Notes under the pieces: model-generated
Told to the model about the DNA's origin: nothing
Database searches by the model: none
What the model saw: the letters and a program-made list of their open reading frames with translations, nothing else
Part shown: in pieces, positions 44,866 to 52,736 of the stretch
Layout of the letters: every line of letters starts with the position of its first letter
How positions within the stretch are numbered: the first letter of the stretch is position 1
Program-made: the position numbers and the translations under genes
Assembly (NCBI GenBank): GCA_965203045.1
Contig: OZ241850.1
Span: forward strand, 558,001-622,000
DNA from: G965203045 sp965203045
GTDB taxonomy: Bacteria > Pseudomonadota > Gammaproteobacteria > PS1 > Pseudothioglobaceae
DNA length: 64,000 bases
Direction of reading: 5' to 3'

Positions 44866-45018
44866 ATGCTCATTTCTTGCTCTGCTTCTGTTACCAGTGA
44901 GTGGCGTTGGAATAGAACCGCCCCAAATGGAAAAACTGTTGGAGCTTCATCAGAAGGATATAAAAATCGTGCTGATTGTGTAAAAAATGCAAAACGTCAC
45001 GGTTATACTGGTTCTTAA
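44866..45018 (+). CDS. Short YegP/DUF1508-like protein
   Basis: 50-aa frame with ATG at 44866: WRWNRTAPNGKTVGASSEGY followed by a helix ending NAKRHGY. This matches one repeat of the DUF1508 (YegP) fold, W-x-W-x3-apNG-x-vga-S-s-EGY. Normal family members have a similar preceding strand and often two repeats, so this may be a single-repeat protein or truncated. The ribosome binding site is weak. Confidence 0.5.
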   Translation: MLISCSASVTSEWRWNRTAPNGKTVGASSEGYKNRADCVKNAKRHGYTGS

Positions 45019-45181
45019 TAAATAATAGAATCGGTGTTTAATTTATAAAAATAAGGGAATTGTTTTTACCACAACCTCATAACTGATCGTTCCAATAAAC
45101 CAATCGTTGGTGTATGGTTAATATATTATTAATATTTGAAGCTATTAAAATATAGAGTTGTTTTAAAAAATATTATTGTAT

Positions 45182-45904
45182 ATGAGCATATATCAAGCTA
45201 ATGTTAATGGTGCGTTATTAACAGCTGACGAATTTAAAAACAAATATGGAGCTTCTTATAGGCAACAAGGCATCAAACCAAGTTGTCCGTTGTGTCAATC
45301 TGATATTATCTTTGCAGCTGCTAACTCTATGGCAAATATCAAACCACATTTTAGACACGATGAACACATTGACTGCCCCTGGTCTGCCCATAGTCGTTTA
45401 AGTCATATTAATCCTACTAAAGTTAGTGAAGAACATGGTATAAAACTTAAATCAGAATTTTGTAAATTAAATAACTTAAAGCAAGTATTCAAAACCACAC
45501 AAAATATTCATGGTGAGTATATGAATGGAGAGCTATTTTATGAACTATGTAAAAAAGCTAATCAGTATCAAGTTTGGAATTATGTAGGATTAACACTTGA
45601 ATACTTGCCTTATATTTTATTAACACTTTATACATTTAGTGGCATTAAAAAAAATGAAAAAGGTTTATTTTATTATCACTATACAATCAATAAACCAAGT
45701 AGCAAACCTATTGATGTAATATGGCAAACCCCTAACAAATATAAACTACAAAAACGCTTTACTAAAACAGGCATTATTATGAGAAATAGTAAGGATATTA
45801 CTATTATATGTCACAGCCTAACCGCACCTGATAATCCTTATGTTAAGGACGTGGACTTTGAATATATTGTTCGCTGTTGTCAAAAAATGCTAAACCCAAA
45901 ATAA
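45182..45904 (+). CDS. Hypothetical protein with CoiA-like zinc N-terminus
   Basis: 240 aa. The N-terminal CPLCQSDIIFAAA followed by KPHFRHDEHIDCPW resembles the nuclease-associated N-terminal zinc motif of competence protein CoiA and related proteins. The rest (WNYVGLTLEYLPYILLTLYTF and on) is unfamiliar. The ATG at 45182 is chosen over a TTG six bases earlier. Convergent with the next gene. Confidence 0.5.
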   Translation: MSIYQANVNGALLTADEFKNKYGASYRQQGIKPSCPLCQSDIIFAAANSMANIKPHFRHDEHIDCPWSAHSRLSHINPTKVSEEHGIKLKSEFCKLNNLKQVFKTTQNIHGEYMNGELFYELCKKANQYQVWNYVGLTLEYLPYILLTLYTFSGIKKNEKGLFYYHYTINKPSSKPIDVIWQTPNKYKLQKRFTKTGIIMRNSKDITIICHSLTAPDNPYVKDVDFEYIVRCCQKMLNPK

Positions 45905-45916
45905 ACCCCCGAATCC

Positions 45917-46702
45917 TTATTCCCAATCAGGCACCAGCTCTTCTGGCCATTCGTTTAATAAACTTTCTTTAGTAAGCGCGAGTGTGCGCTTGTGTTCGTT
46001 AATCTGTTTGTCATATTCCTTTAATATTATTTGATGTATGTCTTTTGGTAATACGATACTTGGTTTAGCTATTGCATCTTTATGTTCAACCAGCTCTTGA
46101 TATTTCTCTAATGTCACTTTATAAAAATTTAGTTCATCATTATAAATAGGTGTAGATTTATCACAATGAAAATGACCATAACGTACGGTAATATCAATGC
46201 CACTTTGGTTGGCAATATTAGCGACATTAAAATAACGTAGCGCATCATCAAATCGCCCAATAATGGTTTCTAGCCCCTTGCAAGCTCCTTCAAAACTATT
46301 AGCACTAATACTAACATCATCTTTTAGTTGGGCAATGGGTGAGAAGTAACTACCAAAGTTGTTCTCCTTAAAATCATAACCTAATTTATCAAATAGACCT
46401 TGCGGTGTCTGACTATCAAAATCACCTGTATAACCAATTAAGTTAGCGAGCCAACATTGTTGCCCCGGTTCCAAATTCTCAACCCATGGCTCTCTTTTCA
46501 TTTGATAGACATGTCCTAAGAATTGATGATTAATGCGACATAATAACTCTTTACCACCACTAATGGGGCCCTTATCAACAATCACCACTCTTTGTTCATC
46601 CAATATTCTAATTGGTTTATAAAAACAGTTTTTATTAGTCTTAAGTAAGGTTTTAATATGACTAATTGTTTGCTCATCTTGTTGGGTATTTGAATAGTTC
46701 AT
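45917..46702 (-). CDS. Hypothetical protein (261 aa)
   Basis: Soluble protein with no signal peptide or helix. KPIRILDEQRVVIVDKGPISGGKELL near the start and a Lys/Glu-rich C-terminus ending EELVPDWE. No family recognised. Its start faces a pair of palindromes at 46767-46818 that may separate it from the next gene. Confidence 0.5.
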   Translation of the reverse strand: MNYSNTQQDEQTISHIKTLLKTNKNCFYKPIRILDEQRVVIVDKGPISGGKELLCRINHQFLGHVYQMKREPWVENLEPGQQCWLANLIGYTGDFDSQTPQGLFDKLGYDFKENNFGSYFSPIAQLKDDVSISANSFEGACKGLETIIGRFDDALRYFNVANIANQSGIDITVRYGHFHCDKSTPIYNDELNFYKVTLEKYQELVEHKDAIAKPSIVLPKDIHQIILKEYDKQINEHKRTLALTKESLLNEWPEELVPDWE

Positions 46703-46766
46703 AGTTTGTTTAAATAGATAAATTATCGTATTATCTATTTATGACTAAATCAATATCTAAAAACTA

Positions 46767-46818
46767 TGCACCAAGTTTTGGTGTATTGAATTTTTATAAC
46801 ACATCAATAGTTGGTGTG
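46767..46818. terminator. Two adjacent members of the TTGGTGT palindrome family
   Basis: TGCACCAA (46767-46774) pairs with TTGGTGTA (46778-46785), and CACATCAA (46800-46807) pairs with TTGGTGTG (46811-46818). The same sequence recurs at the ends of other genes. No long T-run follows, so termination is uncertain; the divergent setting makes a protein-binding or repeat role possible. Confidence 0.45.
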
Positions 46819-46885
46819 CTACTTTACCTTTTAATAATAATAAAAGATTATCATTAAACTAGAATTTTTAATACTAAACAAGATA

Positions 46886-47545
46886 ATGAAACTTACGTTA
46901 ATAAATGATAATATAGTTCAATATATAGACGGGATACTAAAAGTAGTGATATGGCTTTTATTCTGTAGTAATGTAGCACTTTTTTATTTTTTAATAAAAA
47001 ATATGGATAATTACTCTGGTTGGTTAAATATATTAGTTATTCTAGTAGGGGGACTATATTTAATCGGCGCAATAATCGCTTTGTTTATTACAGCTCTAAA
47101 AGAAATTAAGAAAAATAAATTAATTAATCAAATCAAGAAGGCAATAATCAATCATCAAATTAAGTTGGATGATATCAAACATATAGCTTTAAATAATAAA
47201 ACAGGCTTATTCCCAAGGATTGATATATTTAATATTTTGAACATCATATATACTGATTCAATAACAAATAACAATGAATTATCAGTTCATAAAAAACTAA
47301 TTAAAAGTTATATCACTCAATACGAACAAGAAAGCCCTTTTGATAATATTCCTGACAATATATACACTTATCTTGCTCAATGCCAGAGCAAAGATAATCA
47401 ATTAACAAGATTACTAGCTAAAGAAATTAAACACATATTAGGCCTAAATAACAAACAAGCAAAAAGACAGTTATTCTATACTGCTCTGGGAGCATTATTT
47501 GGTTTTACTGGAGTTGTTTTTGCGCTTTATAATTTATTACAATAA
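46886..47545 (+). CDS. Membrane protein with three helices
   Basis: 219 aa: two N-terminal transmembrane helices (about 17-40 and 48-72), a cytoplasmic helical domain of about 115 residues and a C-terminal helix (LFYTALGALFGFTGVVFALYNLL). No recognised family. The architecture, two helices plus soluble part plus one helix, recalls membrane effectors of defence loci, but no sensor gene is adjacent, so this is only a possibility. Confidence 0.55.
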   Translation: MKLTLINDNIVQYIDGILKVVIWLLFCSNVALFYFLIKNMDNYSGWLNILVILVGGLYLIGAIIALFITALKEIKKNKLINQIKKAIINHQIKLDDIKHIALNNKTGLFPRIDIFNILNIIYTDSITNNNELSVHKKLIKSYITQYEQESPFDNIPDNIYTYLAQCQSKDNQLTRLLAKEIKHILGLNNKQAKRQLFYTALGALFGFTGVVFALYNLLQ

Positions 47546-47570
47546 AAACAATAAATCACTTAAATGCTGA

Positions 47571-47707
47571 TTATAGTGATTTAATGATGTCTATCAGAAT
47601 CTCTTCTCGTTTATGGTAGCCATGAGTAATTAATTCAATGGTCTGCATCAGCTCAGGTAAAAGCTCAAATTCGTTTGATTTTTCTTGGCGATAATTTTTA
47701 AATATAA
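47571..47707 (-). pseudogene. Tail of a lost minus-strand gene
   Basis: A start-less frame encodes NYRQEKSNEFELLPELMQTI and then ELITHGYHKREEILIDIIKSL to a stop. The helical, balanced composition looks like real protein. Truncated at its 5' end just before the methyltransferase gene, consistent with an insertion there. Confidence 0.4.
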
Positions 47708-47750
47708 CTAATCACTTTTATAGATGATTTAATATAACAAATAACAAAAT

Positions 47751-49010
47751 ATGAAGTTTATTGATCTCTTCTCAGGCTTAGGTTCTTTCCATAAAGCGCT
47801 TTCAGATTTAGATATGGAATGTGTATTTGCATCAGAAATTGATAAGAATCTACAAAAAATATATAAAAAGAATTATGGCATAAAGCCAGAAGGCGATATT
47901 AAACTTATCAATGAAGCCCAGATCCCTCCCCATGATATTCTTTGTGCTGGATTTCCATGTCAACCATTTTCTCTTGCCGGGAAGATAGGTGGAACTCAAT
48001 GTTCAAAATCCGGCAGATTGATTGACGATGTTATTAGAATTGTAAAACGCCATAGACCAAATTATATTTTTCTTGAAAATGTTCCTAATATTTTAAAGAT
48101 TGATAAGGGTAAATTCTGGCATTATATTCAATCATCGCTGCAGGCATTAGATTATGTTGTTGATTATCAAGTTCTATCGCCTATTGATTTTGGTATTCCT
48201 CAAAATAGAAAAAGAGTTTTTATTATTGGTCAACATAAACGCATTAATAAATTAATTCGCTGGCCACCAAAACAAAATAATTCAAAAATATCAGTTGAAA
48301 AATTCTTTGCAAATATACCTATTACGAATATTAAAAAAATTGAAATAAAAAAAGAAAATGCTTTGCATCTATGGCAAGATATTATTAATTATATAGATGA
48401 ACTAAGCAGTAATACTATTATTACCAGCGAGTTTGCTGCAAATTATCCAATTGATAATATCAATAAATTACCCCTAAATGAAATAAAAAACTATCGAGGA
48501 GCATGGGGACAACCTATAAAGAATTGTAAATCTTGGCAAGAAGTTTATACAATATTACCGCACTATATAGATAAAAATAGAGGTTCGGTATCAAATTGGC
48601 TCATCCCGTCTATAAAGTATACGAGAAACTTATATCAAAAACATAAAGACTTTTTAAATAACAAAATAAAACAATTTAGACAATTGCCACAAAGTTGGCA
48701 AAAAATACAATGGCAAGGTTTTAAAGAGGCAGATAAACGCAATATATGGTCACATATAATACAATTTAGGCCTTCTGGTATTAGAATTATCAAACCATAT
48801 AAAATACCATCACTAATTGCAATGACAACAACTCAAATACCAATTATTGCCAGCCAAAAAAGATATATTACTATTGCAGAGGCAATAGCACTACAAGGAT
48901 TACAAGCATCAATTCATTTGCCTGATAATAATACTCATGCTTTCAGAGCCTTAGGTAATGCAGTAAATACACATATTGCAAGAGAAATTGCTACACATAA
49001 TTTTATTTGA
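47751..49010 (+). CDS. C5-cytosine DNA methyltransferase (orphan)
   Basis: 419 aa m5C methyltransferase. Motif I FIDLFSGLGSFHKAL, catalytic motif IV GFPCQPFSLAG (Cys70), motif VI FLENV, motif VIII QNRKRVFIIG and motif X RALGNAVN are all present. The target-recognition region is large and diverged. No restriction gene is adjacent; the neighbours are a gene fragment and a repeat. It may protect the element from host restriction. Confidence 0.92.
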   Translation: MKFIDLFSGLGSFHKALSDLDMECVFASEIDKNLQKIYKKNYGIKPEGDIKLINEAQIPPHDILCAGFPCQPFSLAGKIGGTQCSKSGRLIDDVIRIVKRHRPNYIFLENVPNILKIDKGKFWHYIQSSLQALDYVVDYQVLSPIDFGIPQNRKRVFIIGQHKRINKLIRWPPKQNNSKISVEKFFANIPITNIKKIEIKKENALHLWQDIINYIDELSSNTIITSEFAANYPIDNINKLPLNEIKNYRGAWGQPIKNCKSWQEVYTILPHYIDKNRGSVSNWLIPSIKYTRNLYQKHKDFLNNKIKQFRQLPQSWQKIQWQGFKEADKRNIWSHIIQFRPSGIRIIKPYKIPSLIAMTTTQIPIIASQKRYITIAEAIALQGLQASIHLPDNNTHAFRALGNAVNTHIAREIATHNFI

Positions 49011-49105
49011 TAATAACACTAAACTTTTGCGGTTTTACTACTTTATTTTACCCTTAGTTAACAATTTCAAAGTGTTAGAAGAATTTATATTACATTACCT
49101 AGACC

Positions 49106-49388
49106 AAATGGCTTAAATGGCTCAAAGGGAATCAACCACCTAAGTGGTTTTAAAGGTAAGGGGTAGATTTTGCTAAGCAAAATCCCTACCCCCAAAATCA
49201 AAAACACCAAACTACAAACCAAGCCCTCGCCGCATATATACAATGCGGCTCGGTCTTCAAAGGGCGGCATTTTAGCACTACCAATCTTTAGGAGGTAGAT
49301 TGCCACTGCTAAAATGCCTAAATGGCACACAATAGGCAATTATTCATATTGAAAATAAAAAATCACCTATTGTGCTAAATGGCTTAAA
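49106..49388. mobile_element. MITE-like element of stacked palindromes flanked by direct repeats
   Basis: Five hairpins in 280 bases: AACCAC/GTGGTT (49134-49149); GGGGTAG-ATTTTGC with GCAAAAT-CTACCCC (49160-49192); GCCGCAT/ATGCGGC (49229-49249); GGCATTTTAGC/GCTAAAATGCC enclosing CAATCT/AGATTG (49266-49318); and CACAATAGG/CCTATTGTG (49328-49374). The 12-base AAATGGCTTAAA occurs at each end (49106-49117 and 49377-49388). This looks like a non-autonomous mobile repeat. An 84-codon minus-strand frame runs through it and is probably not a gene. Confidence 0.6.
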
Positions 49389-49436
49389 GGGTTCTAGCAT
49401 TATTTATTCTACCTTTCAAAATGAATCTCAAAGCGA

Positions 49437-49736
49437 CTATTTTAAGTTTTTCGTTTTACTTAAACCACTCTTGATTCCGTATAGTCTGCCGGCAAACCAA
49501 CTTTTTCTATCATTTGTATCACGTACTTCATTCTGTCTCTCGGAGGAGCGACTTTTATTGGTTCGCCCGTTGTCTGAAGCACTAGTATCAATTACAATGT
49601 CAACAGATGTCAAAAACAAATTCCTAATACGTGACTTACGTAACATATCCAATAATTCTTCACCTACACTCGTTTCCTCTATTATTTTCTTTATTACTTC
49701 GTCATCACTTTTGATGTGACGTTCGCAAACATTCAT
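49437..49736 (-). CDS. Possible hypothetical protein, perhaps truncated by the repeat
   Basis: 99-aa frame, ATG at 49736, with acidic helical N-terminus (DDEVIKKIIEETSVGEELLDM) and a basic C-terminus. The composition looks protein-like. No ribosome binding site is clear, and the 3' end runs to the palindromic element, so it may be cut short. Confidence 0.35.
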   Translation of the reverse strand: MNVCERHIKSDDEVIKKIIEETSVGEELLDMLRKSRIRNLFLTSVDIVIDTSASDNGRTNKSRSSERQNEVRDTNDRKSWFAGRLYGIKSGLSKTKNLK

Positions 49737-49864
49737 TAATTACCGATTAGTTTTTTCATCTACTTTCTTCTCTTTTAAATAAATTTTTAATTGATTGCAA
49801 ACTTTTGTGATAGAATTATCATGCTTGTAATTTCTTAATCATCCAAAAGAATAGTAGAATAAAA

Positions 49865-50368
49865 ATGAAATTAACTATTAGGTGCGGATTTATAGCTGTG
49901 TTAATGATAGCAACAACGGCATTTGCCGACTTGTCTTATGCTGGGGAATGCGATAAACCTGGATATGATAGAACTCTAGACGAAAAGTTTTCTGAGGAAA
50001 ATGGTAATCGTAAGGTAACACCTTATACTTGTAGTTCATATAAAAGTTTTGAAGAAGTTGAAATTGAACACATAGTCGCTTGGGCGGAGGCTAGAAAATC
50101 TGGATTATCTTGTTCAAGAGCAAAGGATTTTATCAATGCTACGTTGAATATTGCTGTTGCTTTGCCGGCAGTTAATCAGGATAAGTGGACGAAAGATGCT
50201 GCACAATGGATGCCAGAATATAATAAATGTTGGTTTGCCAATCGGGTTAAAAAAGTCAAAGAAAAATATGGACTTAGTATGGACATTGCAGAACATTCAA
50301 AAATAGAGGGAACATTGAGTCGCTGTTCAGATGAAGATAAAAACAATTGGAAATGTCGACAAAGGTAA
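49865..50368 (+). CDS. Secreted HNH/DUF1524-like nuclease
   Basis: 167 aa with signal peptide (ends SYAGE) and six cysteines. EVEIEHIVAWAEARKSG carries the HNH-type Glu-His, NIAVALPAVNQDKWTKDAAQWMP has the Asn region, and the rest fits small secreted DUF1524-type nucleases. With the endonuclease I at 33 kb, the element encodes two exported DNases. GAATAAAA precedes the ATG with no strong ribosome binding site. Confidence 0.78.
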   Translation: MKLTIRCGFIAVLMIATTAFADLSYAGECDKPGYDRTLDEKFSEENGNRKVTPYTCSSYKSFEEVEIEHIVAWAEARKSGLSCSRAKDFINATLNIAVALPAVNQDKWTKDAAQWMPEYNKCWFANRVKKVKEKYGLSMDIAEHSKIEGTLSRCSDEDKNNWKCRQR

Positions 50369-51041
50369 TAAAAAGGGCATTGTCCAAGAAGTTAACGCAA
50401 TAATTTTAAAACATAACTCATTATAGAGATTTTCTGCAAGAGTCAGTGTTGCTCAATAATAGTATTTTAACTTTATAGTAAAAGCTAAAATAGCATAAAT
50501 AATGAGTTTAACGCTATGATAACTTGGCAGATTTCGCCAAAACTTAGCCTCTAAGATATGTATGACGACCAAACTACGCGGCGTAAACGAAGCGCAATGT
50601 AGTTTGTGTTCAAACGAACGTCCTGTTAACTATCTTTTCTATCCGCTGCATCACGAATTGCTTTTTCAATGTTGTCATCTTTTAATTCAAACTCACTCAA
50701 GAAATATACATTGTCGTGTTTTACATGAAGCTGACCTTCGTTTCCCTTATTCCCTAGATGTTGACCTTTTGAGTAAAAGGGATTATTTAGCACCTCATTT
50801 AAATTCATTATCCATAAAACAATTTCGTCGCGAAACACAGCAACCCAAATAAAAACATCACAACACTGTGGCTTTAACTGCTAAAAGTTCATCAGGAATC
50901 TTTTCCTTGTGTGTCGCAAGAGTGCCTTCATATAGAGTGGTTCACCACTGTTCACATCACTAGCAGCAAAAAAATAGTGAAAAACGAGTAGCGCCTTTTT
51001 CTATTCAAGTGCATGTGATTGTTATACAAAATCTTTTCAAA
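50369..51041. other. Degenerate region with minus-strand coding fragments
   Basis: Nothing intact. A minus frame at 50626-50808 (MNLNEVLNNPFYSKGQHLG and on, about 60 aa) looks protein-like but has no ribosome binding site. Just upstream of it (50858-50940) another stretch reads YEGTLATHKEKIPDELLAVK and stops, with its earlier part in a different frame. A hairpin TTGGC/GCCAA lies at 50524-50541, and CAAACTAC/GTAGTTTG (50570-50606) flanks a GC-rich loop. Probably remains of one or two genes. Confidence 0.4.
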
Positions 51042-52469
51042 TTATAGGTCTTCATCCCCTCTTAAAAAGGCCTTATCCAACGAAAGTGTAGATATTTGTG
51101 TTTCAATAGGACTGTAAAAGGTATTTGTTCTTAAAGACTCATCTCTCTCAGGAGGAGGTGCTAATTTTGATAAAGCATCCTTTCGATTTGGGTGTTTATT
51201 TCCAACCCAATCACGCCAATTAGCGATACCTTTAGCCATTTGTAACGAGTAGTCTAAAGACCTATCACCTTTCAAAAACGGTTGCCCGGTTTTAAGATTT
51301 CTAAAAAACTTATCATTTCGCTTTTTCGCCTCGCTAGAAATAGTGCAATCAGAAATCTTTTTATATTTTTTATTATCGCCCATATCTAATATCTCTACGC
51401 ACATATCGACAAGTTCAGGTACAAATGCTGGACCAGAACCTCTTGCTGTATCAACTGCCCTGCTGTGACAACTGAGACAGCTTGAAAAAGGATTGTCTAT
51501 AGGTCCGTTTACTCTGCCCAAATATCCTAAATCACCAAAGGGCAGGCGATGCGATTTAAACATTTGTGCTACGGGAGGGTTCACCCAACCTTCTACAGGT
51601 CTTTTGCCAGAGTCATACTGACGCATAGTTAAGGTTGGATCGTTCCCCCATTGCAGACCAACTGGCACCAAATTATCCCAATATTTGGAACTTCCTTTTG
51701 AAGCGTTGAACATAAAAGTACCAAAAACCCAGCCAGTAGTTGAATTGGCATTCTTATCACGTACTGCAATATCTAATTGCAACAGCCTTAATGAAACAAT
51801 CAATTCATCCTTATGGTGAATCTCAGCATCCCAAGACAAACCCTCACCTGTTCCATATAGATATGGCGCTTCTTTTTCTTTTGCATCGGTAAACAGAAGT
51901 TTTACTGATACTGTACCTAAGGGAAATTCAACGTTAGATGTATCAGGCATGGCTTTATTTGACCAAACTCTTCCAAACTCATATCCACCTCGGTCGTTAT
52001 AAAAACCAACAGCCCAATTATTTGTTTTACGCGTTTGTTTTGAGCTTAGTTCATGCCACCGTGAATATCTTTCTCTCGTTAATCCCCTTATTGGTTCTCT
52101 GCCATTTGCGTCTTGATGCATCCATGGAGCATGAAACCATTTTCTCACGGTATTTTTTTTAATATTCCAATCAACCTCAACATTTCCCTCAATGGCGTAC
52201 TTCTTCACTGACTCCATATAACCCTTTGGATCAGATTTAAAATCTATGTTTTCCCAAGGTAACGTCACTGATGAATCATATTGATTAGGATAATCCAAAC
52301 TAATTTCAAAGCATGGAAAGCCCTTGATACATTGATATTTTGATGGTTTCATAAATTCAGCCTCAGCATCCTGTGCGAATTTTGCGGCAAGACTCTCTCC
52401 AGCTTCAACAAGAAGGGAAGGGAGTATCAATAACATGGTACTTAAAAAAATTATCTTAAATTGTTTCAT
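51042..52469 (-). CDS. Exported c-type haem protein of unknown function
   Basis: 475 aa with a signal peptide (IIFLSTMLLILPSLLVEAGE). A single haem-attachment motif CLSCH is at about residues 329-333. The preceding part is rich in Trp and aromatic residues (WAVGFYNDRGGYEFGRVW). It may be a periplasmic redox protein, perhaps with an ethylbenzene-dehydrogenase-like haem-binding fold, but I cannot name a family. GGAG precedes the ATG. It stands alone on this strand. Confidence 0.65.
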   Translation of the reverse strand: MKQFKIIFLSTMLLILPSLLVEAGESLAAKFAQDAEAEFMKPSKYQCIKGFPCFEISLDYPNQYDSSVTLPWENIDFKSDPKGYMESVKKYAIEGNVEVDWNIKKNTVRKWFHAPWMHQDANGREPIRGLTRERYSRWHELSSKQTRKTNNWAVGFYNDRGGYEFGRVWSNKAMPDTSNVEFPLGTVSVKLLFTDAKEKEAPYLYGTGEGLSWDAEIHHKDELIVSLRLLQLDIAVRDKNANSTTGWVFGTFMFNASKGSSKYWDNLVPVGLQWGNDPTLTMRQYDSGKRPVEGWVNPPVAQMFKSHRLPFGDLGYLGRVNGPIDNPFSSCLSCHSRAVDTARGSGPAFVPELVDMCVEILDMGDNKKYKKISDCTISSEAKKRNDKFFRNLKTGQPFLKGDRSLDYSLQMAKGIANWRDWVGNKHPNRKDALSKLAPPPERDESLRTNTFYSPIETQISTLSLDKAFLRGDEDL

Positions 52470-52699
52470 TGAATTCTCCTCATTGAAGTTGCCTAATTTT
52501 GCACAACGGATTGCGAGTAAGCGGTATCTCCTTTAAGACATAGTGCAACTTATAAAAATTAATGTAACAGCATTATAACACAACCATCTAATTTTTGTAA
52601 AAACCTCTTAGGTGTACGCGTTTGATAGCTGTTACTTCTTTAATTATCATTCTAATTGTAATAGGTTTTGTCATCTTATTAGCGCAAACACCTAAATAT
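52470..52699. other. Divergent intergenic region
   Basis: No gene with a start is seen. A plus-strand open stretch from about 52627 encodes a hydrophobic helix (VTSLIIILIVIGFVILLAQ) but has no start codon, and may be the remnant of a membrane protein gene. Confidence 0.3.
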
Positions 52700-52728
52700 T
52701 TGACATTTATTTTTAAGTTTATTACAAT
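52700..52728 (+). promoter_or_regulatory. Near-consensus promoter, probably leaderless transcript
   Basis: TTGACA (52700-52705), 17-base spacer, TACAAT (52723-52728). The expected start of transcription is at about 52735 and the ATG is at 52737, so the mRNA would have essentially no leader. There is no Shine-Dalgarno, consistent with this. Confidence 0.7.
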
Positions 52729-52736
52729 AGGTTACT

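Noticed and set aside
46886..49010. Membrane protein and methyltransferase as one defence operon
   Set aside because: They are separated by about 200 bases containing a broken minus-strand gene, so joint transcription is unlikely.
49085..49339. 84-codon minus-strand frame ending in PLKPLRWLIPFEPFKPFG
   Set aside because: It runs straight through several perfect palindromes of the repeat element, which forces its amino acid pattern; no ribosome binding site is seen.
50570..50606. CAAACTAC/GTAGTTTG stem with GC-rich loop resembling an integron attC site
   Set aside because: Core-site sequences do not fit the attC consensus, only one copy is present and there is no integron integrase or cassette array.
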